Source: Peredibacter starrii
GTDB lineage: Bacteria; Bdellovibrionota; Bacteriovoracia; Bacteriovoracales; Bacteriovoracaceae
Length of the DNA: 64,000 nucleotides
Assembly (NCBI RefSeq): GCF_034259205.1
Contig: NZ_CP139487.1
Span: 1,922,001 to 1,986,000, forward strand
Direction: 5' to 3'
In this document: in pieces, positions 8,538-15,432 of the stretch
How positions within the stretch are numbered: position 1 is the stretch's first letter
How the letters are laid out: each line of letters opens with the position of its first letter
Notes under the pieces: generated by a model
Database searches by the model: none
Told to the model about the DNA's origin: nothing
What the model saw: only the letters and a program-made list of their open reading frames with translations
Translations under genes and position numbers: made by a program

Positions 8538-9412
8538 TTTAAGCTCATGAGGTGAATGCCCTTCATGGTCGGGTGATTCACGAACTTCTTTAAATAATCC
8601 AGGAATGGTTCTTCTTTAACTTTTCCCGTGGTACTCGCGTGACGAAGATAGACCACGTTGTTTCGTTTAAAGATAAAACCCTGGTGAGAGATGTTCTGAC
8701 GAGTTCCGATGAGGTCGGTTAGGTCCCAGTTTGGGCGAACGAAGTTTACAATTGAGCCGGTAGGGATCTTGTTTAAGAGCTGCGGTTTTTTCACCAGCAT
8801 ATTGATCTCAAGATAATTCACACGTGCCATAGAGGAAGTGTAATACTCTGCCTGCGCGTGAAGTTCCTCTAAACGCTCTTGTCTCTCAAGCTCAGAGGCG
8901 TTCGGCATTTTAATTTCAGAAATTTTGATCTTACGAAGCCAGTTTGGGAAATTGATCAGGGCCTCTGCGATCTTGATTTCTTTTGTGACTGCCGAGTTGA
9001 TCTCAGTCATGTAGCCATTTTCGATGTTAAACGGAATCCATTGAAGATCGGTGAAGTGATTACGCTTTAAATAATCAATTTCACCATTTTCATAACGGAT
9101 TTTATCCAGGTGCACTTCGAACTCAGCAACATCTCGGGCAAGTGCCAGGGCCATGATGGTTTCAACATAGGTCGTGCAATCAAATGTATCAAAGCGGTAA
9201 AGGGGATCCTGATCATAGCGACCGTCCGGGCCTTCACCCAGTGGGCCACCTTGGCCGTAGGGAAGTCCTACGAAGGTCTTTGAGATAAGATCCAGGCGCT
9301 TAGTCAGTGAAGTTTCGTCTTTAAAACGCAATAGAATGTCCTGGGCCTCCTCACGAGGACCGGCAAAGGCCAGGGATTGACTCAAAACGAGCAAAACTAA
9401 AAACTTCAACAT
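8534..9412 (-). CDS. DUF1460 exported amidase-like (NlpC/P60-fold) protein
   Basis: A 292-residue secreted protein with signal peptide LKFLVLLVLSQSLAFA. The catalytic block YRFDTFDCTTYVETIMAL contains the conserved Cys of DUF1460 (N-acetylmuramoyl-L-alanine-amidase-like, NlpC/P60 superfamily). A later FVYLRHAS-like His block (VVYLRHASTTGKVKEEPF) supplies the His. Such proteins act in the periplasm, probably on peptidoglycan peptides, which suits a predator that remodels walls (inference). The start could be the ATG at 9412 or the TTG three bases later; AAAGG lies directly upstream. Confidence 0.82.
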   Translation of the reverse strand: MLKFLVLLVLSQSLAFAGPREEAQDILLRFKDETSLTKRLDLISKTFVGLPYGQGGPLGEGPDGRYDQDPLYRFDTFDCTTYVETIMALALARDVAEFEVHLDKIRYENGEIDYLKRNHFTDLQWIPFNIENGYMTEINSAVTKEIKIAEALINFPNWLRKIKISEIKMPNASELERQERLEELHAQAEYYTSSMARVNYLEINMLVKKPQLLNKIPTGSIVNFVRPNWDLTDLIGTRQNISHQGFIFKRNNVVYLRHASTTGKVKEEPFLDYLKKFVNHPTMKGIHLMSLN

Positions 9413-9459
9413 CCTTTAGTTGTCCCTTTTTTGGAAAGAGTCTGTCAAAAGCTGTAAGA

Positions 9460-12261
9460 CTATTTTGTACTTTCTACGCGCGGAAGTCCGCGACGGAGAA
9501 GACCGTGAAGCATGCGGTAAATGAGCTCATCTGTCGTCAGCGGCAGGAGGTTCATTTCGAATCTTGAACGGCGAATCAAGGTCTTAAGCCCAGAAATGAT
9601 CAAACGGTAGGTAATAATCTTGATCCGGTGAAGGGTCCCGAAGGTATATTGGCCCACTTTCTCGGAGCCCATTTTTTTACTGAGGATGTAAAAGTAGCCC
9701 TGTTCACGGCGCTCAAAGCGCTCTTCGAATCTCACCAGGAGCTTCCAAAGGAATCTGTTCCATCTTGAGACCGTCATGAACTCTGAGGTCCAGATGTTTT
9801 GATAGCGGCGGGTGAAGAGGTTTCTTGAGGCCACCCGGATATCACTGATGAGGCTACTTTCTTCCCATGAGCGCTGTTTTGGATGAGCGTTCCAGGATTC
9901 CACCACGTTCCAATAATCTTCAAGGGAATGTCTTCGAAGTTGCTCCAGGCATTCCACGAGACACAGGGTAAAGCCCATACCTTGGAGCTTTACGTATTCC
10001 TGGCGATCTTTCAGCCACTCTTTGGTTGGCGTCTCTAGGATATATTTCACTGATGCTGGTTTAGTTTCAGTCAGAATTTCAATTCGAAGATGCGTACTTT
10101 TAATGAGACTCGATCCATCGGTTGCGAGAGTGAGGTGCGTGTTTTCCTCAGGCGAAGTTCTGATGAGTTCGATGTTACATACGTTCTCAGCGTTCAAGAG
10201 TACCAGTGCTTCTTCAATTGAAGTCAGGTCTCGTTCATCTAAGGTCGGGCCCACTTCCTGTTCAGGTGAGTTCTTCACGAGATCAAAAGCAATTGGAAGA
10301 ACGGCCTTTGCTACTTTAAACGGACCGATGGAAAGAATATGGCGAATGAGCATCTTCCAGCCAAACTGCTTCTGGAAAATCTGTCCGAAGTTGTGGCGAG
10401 AAGAAATCGCAGTCGAAGTTAAGTAGACTTGAGAAAGCCCGCGCATTGCCGCTTGTACTTCAATTCTTAAATTAATGTTCGCTTCACCTAAAAGTCGGAC
10501 AAAGTCCGATAGATAACGGATGAAGGCACCTTGATTTCCGCGCTCAATAAATTCTTCGATGAGCTTTTGCGTGCGCTCGTTTTTTAATTCTTCTGGATTC
10601 TCAACCAGACCTTCCAGTGATTCAAAAATTCCTTTTTCATCACTTAGAATCAGTCGGTAAAGGAAGCCGATGAAAATTTTGATGGTACGGTCGTCCCAAG
10701 TAAAACACGGATTCAAGTCGATGAGTTTTACTTGTAAACGATCCGGATCATAAAGAATATTTCCAGCATGTGGATCGGCCCAGATAATTCCTTTCTGAAA
10801 CATGAGGTAGAGATAAGCATCACTCACGAGATCCGCGATGCTCATGCGCTCAAGGTATTTCGAGTGAACCACTGAAGTGATCTTTTCACCTTGAATTTTT
10901 TCCATCATGGAGACATCAGATTCCACATGGAAGTATTGAGGGACCTGAAGATCAAATTGACCTTTGAGGGCCTCTCGAACGCGATCGGCGTTTCGCTTTT
11001 CTACTCTAAAATCAAGCTCACCAATACTTTGAGTGGCGTAGTTGATGATTGTGCGTTTTAAGGCCGTGACAAGACCTCTGACTTCGAGTTGTTCATCAAG
11101 AGTCAGTTCCGTGCTCTCGAGGTTTCGATCCAGATGGGTCAGAATATCGAGGAGAGTTTCTTTTTGTTTCTCAAAAAGTTCAGTCAGCCCTGGTCTTTGA
11201 ATTTTAATCAGTACCGAGTTATTGGGATGAAGTTTTCTTCTTCCTAGTTCAGTTAATTCAAATTCATAAATTGCTCCAACCGAGGCGCCAGCGAAAGCGT
11301 TCTGCACTCCATTTGGGATATGAATGTAATTTTTTAAGCGGCTCCAGCTTGGTCGCTCTAGCACGTTTAAAACATAGGCCCATGATTTTTGCTGGCTTCC
11401 GAAAATGCCACCAAGTTTATCTTGTTGGTGACGAAGTTCTTTCGCGAGCGACGGAGGTGCAAGTTCCGCCAGAACTTGGGCAAGCTTCACATACATGCCA
11501 CCAAGTTCCTGAAGCACAATCGAAATAATTCTCCCTTGGGAGAGTTCTTCTCTCGGTGTACACAAAATGCTGATGAGTGAAGTCATACAGCGATCGGCCG
11601 GCAGGTGATTTAAGGCCTCATCAATCAGCGGCAGGAGAAGATTTCTTCCTTTCACATTCTGTTTCAGGATTTCTACCAGCTGCGGACGCACTTCCTGTTC
11701 ATAGAACTTATGCATGATTCTTTCTGTGAGAAGAATCAGCTTATGGTGTTCAATCTCCGGCAGTTCATAAAGAGCAGTAAAGAGTGGTTCCTTCAAATAG
11801 GGAACGATACTCAGCGCCTGATCTGAAAAAACCGGGAAGAGTTGCAGAACCGGCAGGTAGCTCTTTGCAACGGTTCCAATCATATCTTCGATAAGATCTG
11901 CTTGGTCCAAAAGATCGAAGATCTCTGGGTGCTGGCCAATGGTCTCGAAGAACTTATTGAAGAATTCCGTCAGGACGGGCGCGAGGGTCTCCTCGTCCAT
12001 CATTTCCTGATTGTACTTATCGATACCAATGGTCTGAACTGCACCTAGGGTGGCATCCAGATCAGGCGGTCCTGCGAAATCAGGATCAAATCGGAGGTGG
12101 ACAAGATCGCGAGCAAGTGTGGCCCATGAACGTTTAAGTTCAAAGTCGGAGACTTCTTCGAAGGTGACTTTGGAGAGTGCTTTGGCAAAATAGGCCCCAA
12201 GTGATGGCGCATAATTTTTGCTTTCCAATGCAATGTCCGCAATCCACGAAAAATCTCTCAT
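9460..12261 (-). CDS. Very long ABC1/AarF/UbiB atypical kinase-like protein
   Basis: A 933-residue protein; ordinary UbiB/ABC1 proteins have about 450-560. The ABC1 core lies at about 230-640: a KxGQ-like block YVKLAQVLAELAP (KLAQ here), the Ala-rich loop as AGASVGAIYEFEL, the ATP lysine in VLIKIQRPG, the catalytic loop DPHAGNIL (Asp496), and a metal loop LIDLNPCF in place of DFG. About 230 helical residues precede it and nearly 300 follow (with RWNRFLWKLLVRFEERFERR) that I cannot assign. UbiB relatives support quinone synthesis or lipid homeostasis at the inner membrane. Start ATG after AAAGGGGCC. The extra domains are the unusual part. Confidence 0.85.
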   Translation of the reverse strand: MRDFSWIADIALESKNYAPSLGAYFAKALSKVTFEEVSDFELKRSWATLARDLVHLRFDPDFAGPPDLDATLGAVQTIGIDKYNQEMMDEETLAPVLTEFFNKFFETIGQHPEIFDLLDQADLIEDMIGTVAKSYLPVLQLFPVFSDQALSIVPYLKEPLFTALYELPEIEHHKLILLTERIMHKFYEQEVRPQLVEILKQNVKGRNLLLPLIDEALNHLPADRCMTSLISILCTPREELSQGRIISIVLQELGGMYVKLAQVLAELAPPSLAKELRHQQDKLGGIFGSQQKSWAYVLNVLERPSWSRLKNYIHIPNGVQNAFAGASVGAIYEFELTELGRRKLHPNNSVLIKIQRPGLTELFEKQKETLLDILTHLDRNLESTELTLDEQLEVRGLVTALKRTIINYATQSIGELDFRVEKRNADRVREALKGQFDLQVPQYFHVESDVSMMEKIQGEKITSVVHSKYLERMSIADLVSDAYLYLMFQKGIIWADPHAGNILYDPDRLQVKLIDLNPCFTWDDRTIKIFIGFLYRLILSDEKGIFESLEGLVENPEELKNERTQKLIEEFIERGNQGAFIRYLSDFVRLLGEANINLRIEVQAAMRGLSQVYLTSTAISSRHNFGQIFQKQFGWKMLIRHILSIGPFKVAKAVLPIAFDLVKNSPEQEVGPTLDERDLTSIEEALVLLNAENVCNIELIRTSPEENTHLTLATDGSSLIKSTHLRIEILTETKPASVKYILETPTKEWLKDRQEYVKLQGMGFTLCLVECLEQLRRHSLEDYWNVVESWNAHPKQRSWEESSLISDIRVASRNLFTRRYQNIWTSEFMTVSRWNRFLWKLLVRFEERFERREQGYFYILSKKMGSEKVGQYTFGTLHRIKIITYRLIISGLKTLIRRSRFEMNLLPLTTDELIYRMLHGLLRRGLPRVESTK

Positions 12262-12311
12262 CAGGCCCCTTTTTAACAGTGAACATTGTACTGAAAAAGA
12301 TAGGGGAACGA

Positions 12312-12701
12312 CTACAAGTTTGCCGCTAGAATCCCAAGATCATACTCGATAAGGCTTTGAACATGGCTGAAGTTCATAGGCTTCGAGATAAATCGGTACA
12401 CACCTAGTTCTTTCATCGCCCGAGCATACTCTGATTCAGCGTATCCACTCACAAAGTAAGTTGGAATGCCGCTTCCAGTTTTCCGAACAAGCTTCATAAC
12501 CTCAGGCCCATCCAAATGAGGCATGTTTATGTCGCTCAAAATCAGGTCCGGTTGGTTGTCCTTAAACCAGCTTAAAAACTTTCTCGAATCCGAAAAGAAT
12601 TTCAGATTGATAAGGCCTCTTTTAATTTGTTTTTCTAAAATGAGTTCATAAAGATCTTCCATTTCCAGTTCGTCATCGATCACGGCAACCACTTTCTGCA
12701 T
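12312..12701 (-). CDS. Stand-alone CheY-like receiver
   Basis: A 129-residue single-domain response regulator. Acid pocket Asp9-Asp10, phospho-acceptor Asp57 in LILSDINMPHLDGPEV, switch Ser in YFVSGYAESEYA, and Lys107 in FISKPMN are all present, so it should be phosphorylatable. There is no output domain, so it must act by protein binding. It sits 50 bp downstream of the start of the ABC1 gene on the same strand. No adjacent kinase; the partner is unknown. Confidence 0.9.
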   Translation of the reverse strand: MQKVVAVIDDELEMEDLYELILEKQIKRGLINLKFFSDSRKFLSWFKDNQPDLILSDINMPHLDGPEVMKLVRKTGSGIPTYFVSGYAESEYARAMKELGVYRFISKPMNFSHVQSLIEYDLGILAANL

Positions 12702-12792
12702 TTTGAATCCCGAAGAAATTGAATTGAGGCGAACCTTTTAACTCAACTTTTCTTTAGCTCCACCTAAAGAAATTCTTAAGTGTTTGTGTACG

Positions 12793-12823
12793 GGCAAAAT
12801 GCACTGCCACTAGTGATTTTGCC
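12793..12823. promoter_or_regulatory. Nested inverted repeat upstream of gst
   Basis: GGCAAAAT is matched by ATTTTGCC, and inside it CACT is matched by AGTG, around a short centre. This makes a 31-bp nearly perfect dyad ending 49 bp before the gst start. It could be a DNA operator or a hairpin in a 5' leader. No regulator in the window is linked to it. Confidence 0.4.
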
Positions 12824-12872
12824 GCACATAGGCCAAGATATCCCATCCTAAAAATTTATAAGGAGTTCTTGA

Positions 12873-13493
12873 ATGAGACTTTTTTACAAGGCCGGTGCCT
12901 GTTCCCTTGCTCCGCATATCGTTATGGCCGAGCTTAACATGGTGTATGAGATCGAAGCTGTAGATCTCGTAAACAAAACATGCGCTTCTGGCGATTACAA
13001 ACTAATCAACGCAAAAGGTTCTGTGCCTGCTCTTCGTATGGAAAACGGCGAAGTGCTGACTGAAGGTGCAGTTATCATGCAATACCTTGCTGATCAGAAT
13101 CCAGAAGCAGGTCTAATGCCTAAGCTTGGTACGACTGATCGTTACCGTTGTATGGAGTGGTTAAATTTCATTGCTTCAGAAGTTCATAAAAATTTCTCTC
13201 CTCTTTTCAGATCAAGTGTAAAAAATGCTGAAGGTCTAAAAGAGCTTAAAGACGGTCAGATTGAAACTCTAAAAAACAAAATCGGTTTCATCTCTGAGAA
13301 ACTTGGCTCAAATGATTTCCTTATGGGGAAAACGTTCACTGTAGCTGACGCTTACCTTTTCACTTGCCTTGGTTGGGGCAAATTTGTTGGCCTTGATGTT
13401 ACTCAATGGTCAAACATCGCAAACTACATGGGTCGCATTGCTGAAAGACCAGCAGTTATGCGCGCTATGAAAGAAGAAGGCCTTCTTAAGTAA
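12873..13493 (+). CDS. gst: Beta-class glutathione S-transferase
   Basis: A 206-residue GST. The N-terminal thioredoxin-like domain starts MRLFYKAGACSLAPHIV; Cys10, the residue that marks beta-class enzymes, is present, as is the cis-Pro/glutathione block GSVPALRMENGEVLTEGAVI. The helical C-domain follows from about residue 88. The role is conjugation or reduction of electrophiles and peroxides with glutathione in the cytoplasm. Good ribosome site AAGGAG 6 bp before the ATG. Ends 8 bp inside the convergent HNH gene. Confidence 0.92.
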   Translation: MRLFYKAGACSLAPHIVMAELNMVYEIEAVDLVNKTCASGDYKLINAKGSVPALRMENGEVLTEGAVIMQYLADQNPEAGLMPKLGTTDRYRCMEWLNFIASEVHKNFSPLFRSSVKNAEGLKELKDGQIETLKNKIGFISEKLGSNDFLMGKTFTVADAYLFTCLGWGKFVGLDVTQWSNIANYMGRIAERPAVMRAMKEEGLLK

Positions 13494-14334
13494 ATCTTCC
13501 TGGCGGGGCCATAAGCCCCGCTCTTATTCTTGCTCGCTGATTACATAGTGAGCACAATAATCTCAAATTCTCTTTCGTGTTTGATCCTCCCATTGAATAG
13601 GGAAGGATATGATCATAGTTTAAATTCCTATATGAGCCGCAATTAGAGCATTTCTTATCTCGTGCATAGATATCTCTTTTAACTGCGGACGGAATGATTC
13701 GTCCCACTTTCGCTGGCGAAAGTGATTGTCTCGGTTTGGTCTGCTTAAACTTGGATTTTTCCACTGATTCAATTGCCTTCTTCGCCATAAATTGCACGAG
13801 CTGATCCATGTCGAGATCTTTACCGAGAAGATCTTTGAGCTTCTCAACATAGGCCATTGTTTCATCAGTTAAAACAAACGCAACTTGTATCTTATCTTTT
13901 GAAATACGCTTCTTTTTATCTTTTGGTTTTTCTTCTTTGCCTGTTATCTCGAAGAGCTTTTGTTCACATTCATTCTTAGTAAGATTTTCTACTTCTTTTA
14001 AAACCTCTCGACGTTCGATCGGATCTTGGATGAATTGATTCACCAATGAAATATTTGTGAGATTTAAACTTCCATCTTCGATTTTTGCTTCAATTTCTGG
14101 CATTTCTGCCAATGCCCGTGCGGCGACAATTCGTCTTTGGGCCGCACCTTCTGAATAACCTAATTCATGCACGCAATAAGCGAAAAGCGATGAATACTTT
14201 AAGTCGCAATAGAGCTTTCTTCGCTCTATTTCTTTCAAGTGATGAAGAAGTTTGGTTGTTGCACTTCTTTCAGCGCTCACCAATTTTTTTGTATCACTTA
14301 GTAAAATTTTATTTGCAAGATGTTTAAGTCTCAT
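13486..14334 (-). CDS. HNH endonuclease family protein
   Basis: A 282-residue protein from the chosen ATG at 14334. The N-terminal two-thirds is helical and charged, with SLFAYCVHELGYSEGAAQRR, and has a DUF222-like flavour. The C-terminus is a zinc-bearing HNH domain: KCSNCGSYRNLNYDHILP, then GGSNTKENLRLLCSLCN with the second Cys pair. Probable DNA-cleaving nuclease. A TTG 12 codons upstream is rejected because its bases form a TTGACA promoter box. A paralogue lies at the right edge of the window. The gene contains one copy of the 18-bp palindrome discussed below; another lies just upstream. Confidence 0.85.
   Translation of the reverse strand: MRLKHLANKILLSDTKKLVSAERSATTKLLHHLKEIERRKLYCDLKYSSLFAYCVHELGYSEGAAQRRIVAARALAEMPEIEAKIEDGSLNLTNISLVNQFIQDPIERREVLKEVENLTKNECEQKLFEITGKEEKPKDKKKRISKDKIQVAFVLTDETMAYVEKLKDLLGKDLDMDQLVQFMAKKAIESVEKSKFKQTKPRQSLSPAKVGRIIPSAVKRDIYARDKKCSNCGSYRNLNYDHILPYSMGGSNTKENLRLLCSLCNQRARIRAGLMAPPGRFT
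13503..13521. terminator. Hairpin terminator inside the tail of the HNH gene
   Basis: GCGGGGC and GCCCCGC pair around CATAA, followed on the + strand by TCTTATTCTT. It can end gst transcription. It also encodes part of the last codons of the convergent HNH gene (AGLMAPPG region), so one sequence does both jobs. Confidence 0.6.
13705..13724. repeat. ACTTYCGC palindrome, copy 1 (inside the HNH gene)
   Basis: Perfect 9-bp arms CACTTTCGC/GCGAAAGTG around TG. It shares the core ACTTYCGC-(TG or CA)-GCGRAAGT with copies at 14389-14420 and 42173-42194. Here it is read as codons for SLSPAKVG. Confidence 0.7.
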
Positions 14335-14341
14335 GCTAGAA

Positions 14342-14370
14342 GATTTACGGAAAATGTACGGACTTGTCAA
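14342..14370 (-). promoter_or_regulatory. Promoter of the HNH gene (leaderless)
   Basis: Perfect TTGACA (14370-14365), a 17-bp spacer, then TAAATC (14347-14342; weak -10). The expected start point falls on or next to the A of the ATG at 14334, and no ribosome site is present, so a leaderless message is likely. Confidence 0.5.
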
Positions 14371-14388
14371 CTGTTAAAAAAAGACAAT

Positions 14389-14420
14389 AGAAATCACTTC
14401 CGCTGGCGAAAGTGATTTCT
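14389..14420. repeat. ACTTYCGC palindrome, copy 2 (between hydrolase and HNH genes)
   Basis: 15-bp arms AGAAATCACTTCCGC/GCGAAAGTGATTTCT around TG with one mismatch (C14400 against A14409). Read on the - strand it is followed by ATTGTC and a T run, so it can also act as terminator of the hydrolase gene. Confidence 0.7.
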
Positions 14421-14438
14421 AAAAAAATGAAAAGGAGA

Positions 14439-15140
14439 TTAATGAAGGTTATCTACAATAAGATCAGCAATTTCTTTTAAATTGCTACGCTCGAGTTCGT
14501 GCTTCGAGTGAGAAATAGTTTTGACCTGAGAGTGATGCAGCCAAGAACTTGTGAGATGAGTTTCTTCTGAAGTAACCATTCGGTCTTGATCGCCAAGAAT
14601 GAGAATAACTGGGACGTCGATCTCACTCATGTCTTCGCGGGTAAGGCCATCTAGTCTTTCAAGGTTCTGCATCATATGTGCAGTGGAGCGCAGGAGTTGC
14701 TTCCAGCGATCGCCATGCTTTTGCTTTAAGCTCTCGGCAAAGTTAGGGAACTTTTCCAATAGATGATCCGGATTCATCATAGGAAGTTCTTTACTCACGG
14801 CCTTCTCGGACCAATTAAATTTTGTCCCGTAAGTGAAAATGCGATCAATGGGAGAGTCTTCGTAGTTGGCCTTATGGTAAAGGGCCACGTAACCACCCAT
14901 GGAATAGCCAAACACAATCGGGTTTTTAAGTTGATTGTCTTTGAGAAACTTTTCTAGATCCCTGGCGAAAAGATCGATTCTGAACTCGGTTGGCTCGGCA
15001 GCGCCTTGGCCATGACCACTGAAGTTGAAGGAATGAGTAGCGTATCCTTTCTCACGAAGAAGTCCCATAAGGGGCTCCATATCTTGAGCAGTGCCTAAGG
15101 CCCCGTGGAGGAACAGCAGAGTGGGTTTCGATTTGTCCAT
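14439..15140 (-). CDS. Alpha/beta hydrolase
   Basis: A 233-residue cytoplasmic hydrolase of the MhpC/BioH type. Oxyanion block LFLHGALGT, nucleophile elbow FGYSMGGYVALY (Ser80), acid in LILGDQDRM and His in SHSKHELERS are all in the expected order, so the triad is complete. The substrate cannot be read from sequence. It appears to be a single-gene unit ending at the palindromic repeat. Confidence 0.85.
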   Translation of the reverse strand: MDKSKPTLLFLHGALGTAQDMEPLMGLLREKGYATHSFNFSGHGQGAAEPTEFRIDLFARDLEKFLKDNQLKNPIVFGYSMGGYVALYHKANYEDSPIDRIFTYGTKFNWSEKAVSKELPMMNPDHLLEKFPNFAESLKQKHGDRWKQLLRSTAHMMQNLERLDGLTREDMSEIDVPVILILGDQDRMVTSEETHLTSSWLHHSQVKTISHSKHELERSNLKEIADLIVDNLH

Positions 15141-15375
15141 GATGCCCTTTGATGTAAATACTTTGAACTCTATTCTAGCAAGAGGGATTTGCTTTCAAAA
15201 GAGGTGGCATTAATTATCTTTCATTTGCCCTACATAAGGAGTCGGGTATGTAAGTTAAAAGTAATTTTTGGTGAAAGAATTTTTACAAAACTAAATGCAA
15301 AATGCATGTGCTGGAAAGAGCAAAAGAGAGTGAAAAACATTTACGAATATTAATAATTAAAAAAAATTCATATAC

Positions 15376-15404
15376 TTGGTTTAGGTATTAGGCGGGAGTA
15401 AGAT
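15376..15404 (+). promoter_or_regulatory. Candidate promoter of the DAB operon
   Basis: TTGGTT, 17 bp, TAAGAT, starting 57 bp before the dabA ATG. The -35 is weak. The preceding AT-rich gap (15141-15375) holds no gene that I can support; it contains a 13-bp dyad ATGCA-AAA-TGCAT at 15295-15307 that could be an operator. Confidence 0.35.
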
Positions 15405-15432
15405 TACAGCAGATCATCCACTAAGGCTCAAC

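Noticed and set aside
11284-11298. Fourth copy of the ACTTYCGC palindrome
   Set aside because: CGCCAGCGAAAG occurs within the ABC1 gene, but the left arm ACTTTCGC is missing, so there is no dyad.
14335-14370. TTG start for the HNH protein
   Set aside because: Those bases form the TTGACA promoter box; the ATG at 14334 fits a leaderless message.
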